A stretch of DNA of 64,000 bases from Gossypium raimondii (taxonomy: Eukaryota; Streptophyta; Magnoliopsida; Malvales; Malvaceae), in the NCBI RefSeq assembly GCF_025698545.1, contig NC_068567.1, positions 4,340,001-4,404,000 of the forward strand. Reading direction: 5' to 3'. Shown here in pieces: positions 60,775 through 64,000 of this stretch. The notes beneath the pieces are model-generated. The model was given only the letters and a program-made list of their open reading frames with translations, was not told the DNA's origin and did not search any database. Within the stretch, counting starts at the first letter, position 1. Every line of letters starts with the position of its first letter. Both the position numbers and the translations under genes were made by a program.

Positions 60775-63700
60775 AGGTAGAAGCTTTGGCCCCTCCCACA
60801 AAATGAAAAGAAAAATTGAAATTCAACTCAACTCATAAATGATTAAATTACAAGTTAATGCATAGTAAAAATACACTTTGATCTCCAAATGAAAAACAAT
60901 TTGTTTAGTCCATTAAAAAAATGATAAAACCTTAAATCAATACATGATAATATTATATTTTAATTTTTAAAAAAAATTATAATTCAATTCCGACTCCCCT
61001 CAAATATTTTCAAGATTCACCCATCTCTAAACAACCTCTAACATCTTCTCTTTATAAAAAAAGAATACTAAGTATGGGTTTAGATGGGTGGTGTGTTTAC
61101 CTGTGGTTAGTGTAAAAATAGCGATGACGATGAGATTAGATATTGTAGCGATACTGTAACGATGAGATTACATACTGTAGCGATACTGTAGCGATACCAA
61201 ACTAAATTAAAAAAAAAACTAAATATCTACTAAAATAAAATGAATGAAAAGGAAATTGATCTAACCCGCTGGCCTATGATAATGACATTGAGCATTTGTA
61301 AATTATAAGCTTCTTCGTCTTAACTAATAAGATACTTGCATAAGTTCTATTTATATTCGTCTTAACAAGAATGCTCGATACATGTTTGGTTATAATAATT
61401 TATTATTATTATATGACATATAAAAATGGTCCTCAACATAGACAAAGTCAGAAAATGTACTATCCTACCAATAAATGTTAGGTGGAATGTTTCAGGGTAT
61501 TGCCTTTTTATTCTTAAGAGACAACCAAGTTTGGTCTCGGGGATTGTTTGAGAACGTAGCCGCCAACCCAACTGAAAGGGGTTCAAAATTTTTTTTTCCA
61601 ACTTTTAATGTGAGAAACTTTTTTTTAGACTAAAATAAATTAATTAAATGTCTAGAGCTTTCAATTTTCACCATGAATACTTCATCTTCTAGGACCCCAA
61701 AAACTTTTCAATTTTTATTATATTATATTTTATATATTTTTAAAAGGGGCCCAATTTATTATTTCGCTTAGGGCCTCAAAAATGTCAAAACAGGCCTAAA
61801 AAGAACACATGTTTAAATTTTAGAAACGACATTATTAAGAGAAGTAACCGTAAATTTTGAATATAAACTATAAACAAATATGCCACATACCAAAAAAAGA
61901 GAGAGAAAGGAAATGCACTATCCTAACCAAGTTACCAAATTATTTATTACCCAATGATTTAAAATTTTAATATAAAATTTTGAGTTTTACTTTGATAAAA
62001 AAAACATAAAGAACACAAAACCATATATTATTATATTTATGATAACATATATTCAAATTAAAAATTTCAAAATATTTATTTCTCCTCATATATTTTTATA
62101 CAATATTTATTTCTACCCATAATCCCGTCATAATCTTTAAAATGAAAGAAAACACACTTAAACGCATTTAAATTTACATCATTTTGATTATTGTAATAGC
62201 AATGATGCTTATTTAATTAAGGCTCGATCAACTTATCCTTGTATACTTTTTAATCTCGATTGATTTTAGGTTTAAATTTAAATAATACACAAAAGTTAGT
62301 TTATTAATATATGTTTTCCAAGTTTTGGTGTATATATATATGCATTCCTTTTTTTTTATTAAAAAACTTATTTATTCTTGAAAATAATTACTATATAAAA
62401 TCTAAAAATAGTGAAAAGAAAATATTAAATTTTATAAGTTTTTATTTTCTAAATAACGTAAACCATGCAAAAGCAAAGGCAAAGCATGCATGGCGGGCTA
62501 AGTAGTCGGTAGCTGTGTCACGGTGTACCTCTCGTGAGGCGATGATTCTTATAAATAACGTAATAAATATTAAACTATGACCTATTTACATGCCATTAAA
62601 TAAAATATGTAAAAGATATATTTATAAGATATTTATTTAAAAATTAAGAGAATTTTTTATTAAAATGATAAAGTTTTTAAAAGTATAATATTAAAATGTA
62701 AAAAACCAAATATACTGTAATAATATAATTTATTTTGTAAAAAGTAGTTTTCTGATTATTACCTAATTGAGTTAATGCCTAGTTGACCTGTAACATCAAT
62801 TCAATCATAGGTTTGATATACAGTATAAATTAAGAAAATGAGCTAAAAGAGCTAATAAGGACTCAATTTAATGGTAATGTTTAGATTTTGTGAACTTTGT
62901 AATCTAGTTTTGAGTGTCTCACCCATTGTGAATCATGTGTGTGTTGATCCAGCTTTATTCTGATGTAAGATTGATTGTGTATTATAATGACTCATCTTGA
63001 TTAGGAGTGTCGCGCTCTTTGTAGATCATATGTGGGTTTTATCTGGATTTATTCTGATCTAGGCTCAATTATGTACTGTAATGATCAATTCTGATCAAGA
63101 ACGAATCCAATAATTTTGTTTAGAGAAACAAGATAAAACTATAAAATTTTGAGAATCTAAACTAAAAAAACTGTGTTAAAAATATTAAAATGAATCCCTG
63201 TATTAAGTTAGAGGAATATTATGTATAAACACATTCGAATCTATTTCACTTAATTGAATTAGTCCTAACAGCAACGTGATTAACGCAACTTAAACCTAAA
63301 TTACATTAGAAATGATGAATACATTGATCATAAAATCAACACACGAGTTTCTGATCACAAATAATTTTCAAAACAGTAGATAGGGACATAATTAATTAAT
63401 TAATAAAGTGTATGGTAGTGACATTAAGGGCTTTAATTGCTAGTGGAAGTACTTTTCATTGGCATCTCTTTCAATGATATCAATTGGCTTTGTTCACATA
63501 TATTGTTTTGGAAGCACCAACATAAAAGATGGTGTCTTTTTAATGAATTTGAGATTTGAAATTAAAGTAATCACTGTTAACTTTATTGATTCCACATCTT
63601 AATCTCTTCCATTGGTTGCTCTTTTTTACTTTTAATTTTCAATTTTTTTTGGTCACTAAACAATCCATCCATTAAATCAAAGAAATATCTCTTTACATAA

Positions 63701-64000
63701 TTAAGATATATATATATATATATTCACTCCCAACTTTAAAGCACATCTAATTTGAAGTACTTAAATTCATTTCTTCACATGTGATGTTTTCCACAATAAT
63801 TCAATATTATGTAAAAATTATATTTCTTTTCAAAATCAATCATGCATAATTATAGCATAAATAAAAAACAATGAGCTAGTAAAAGCGAAGAGGAACGAAT
63901 ACAAATATTTTACATAGAAACCTCATTCGAAGAAGATAAAAATCACGGGCAAAGGAGGCTTCGATTTTTCACTAAATGAGTAAACAAATGAGAGTACAAT
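60775..64000. other. AT-rich intergenic to the window end; no gene
   Basis: Near 61115-61198 a short unit around GTAGCGATACTGTA(G/A)CGAT is repeated about three times. A (TA)n run lies at about 63707-63722. Around 62945-63110 two diverged direct copies share 'gtgtgggttttatctggatttattctgat'-like sequence (period about 100). No ORF shows recognisable similarity. Confidence 0.45.

Overview
This window is nuclear DNA of a dicot plant. Every protein-coding gene has GT-AG introns and encodes a plant-type protein. The intergenic DNA is very AT-rich and packed with LTR-retrotransposon, LINE and MITE remnants. The style of the repeats (LTRs starting TGTAACACCC, hAT MITEs rich in GGGCC, LTR pieces with a CACACGGGCGTGTG motif) resembles cotton (Gossypium, Malvaceae). 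That assignment is an inference, not something the sequence proves.

Layout. Positions 1-5,900 hold a three-deep retrotransposon nest: a decayed Ty1/copia gag-protease region is split by an LTR-like unit, which is itself split by a 3.1 kb solo-LTR-like element with a perfect 5-bp target duplication. Positions 6,698-10,528 (minus) hold the meiotic recombinase gene DMC1, with a foldback MITE in one intron and an E2F-type site upstream. A dead LINE (10.86-12.39 kb) follows, then a MITE-rich stretch (12.6-19.0 kb) and a second 2.3 kb solo LTR (19.55-21.85 kb). Positions 23,414-25,322 (plus) encode plastidial ATP sulfurylase, with a near-perfect miR395 target site. Positions 28,481-33,448 (plus) encode a 1,236-residue acidic, probably disordered protein built from tandemly duplicated exons of almost constant 201-bp size. 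Positions 34,910-36,889 (minus) encode a four-EF-hand calmodulin-like protein. Positions 43,524-44,837 (minus) encode the plastid MPBQ/MSBQ methyltransferase (VTE3), and 45,993-46,949 (minus) encode a small PET100-like mitochondrial protein. From 47 kb to the end I see no convincing gene, only a 0.8 kb foldback element, LINE, copia and LTR fragments, MITEs and AT-rich DNA.

The genes are ordinary dispersed plant loci (meiosis, sulfate assimilation, calcium signalling, tocopherol/plastoquinone synthesis, respiratory-complex assembly) and do not form a pathway cluster. The least conventional objects are the tandem-exon gene, the 47.65-48.45 kb foldback, and the family of 8-bp-TSD MITEs, one of which has a paralogous empty site beside it. 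Exon boundaries were derived by hand from splice signals, reading phase and family resemblance.
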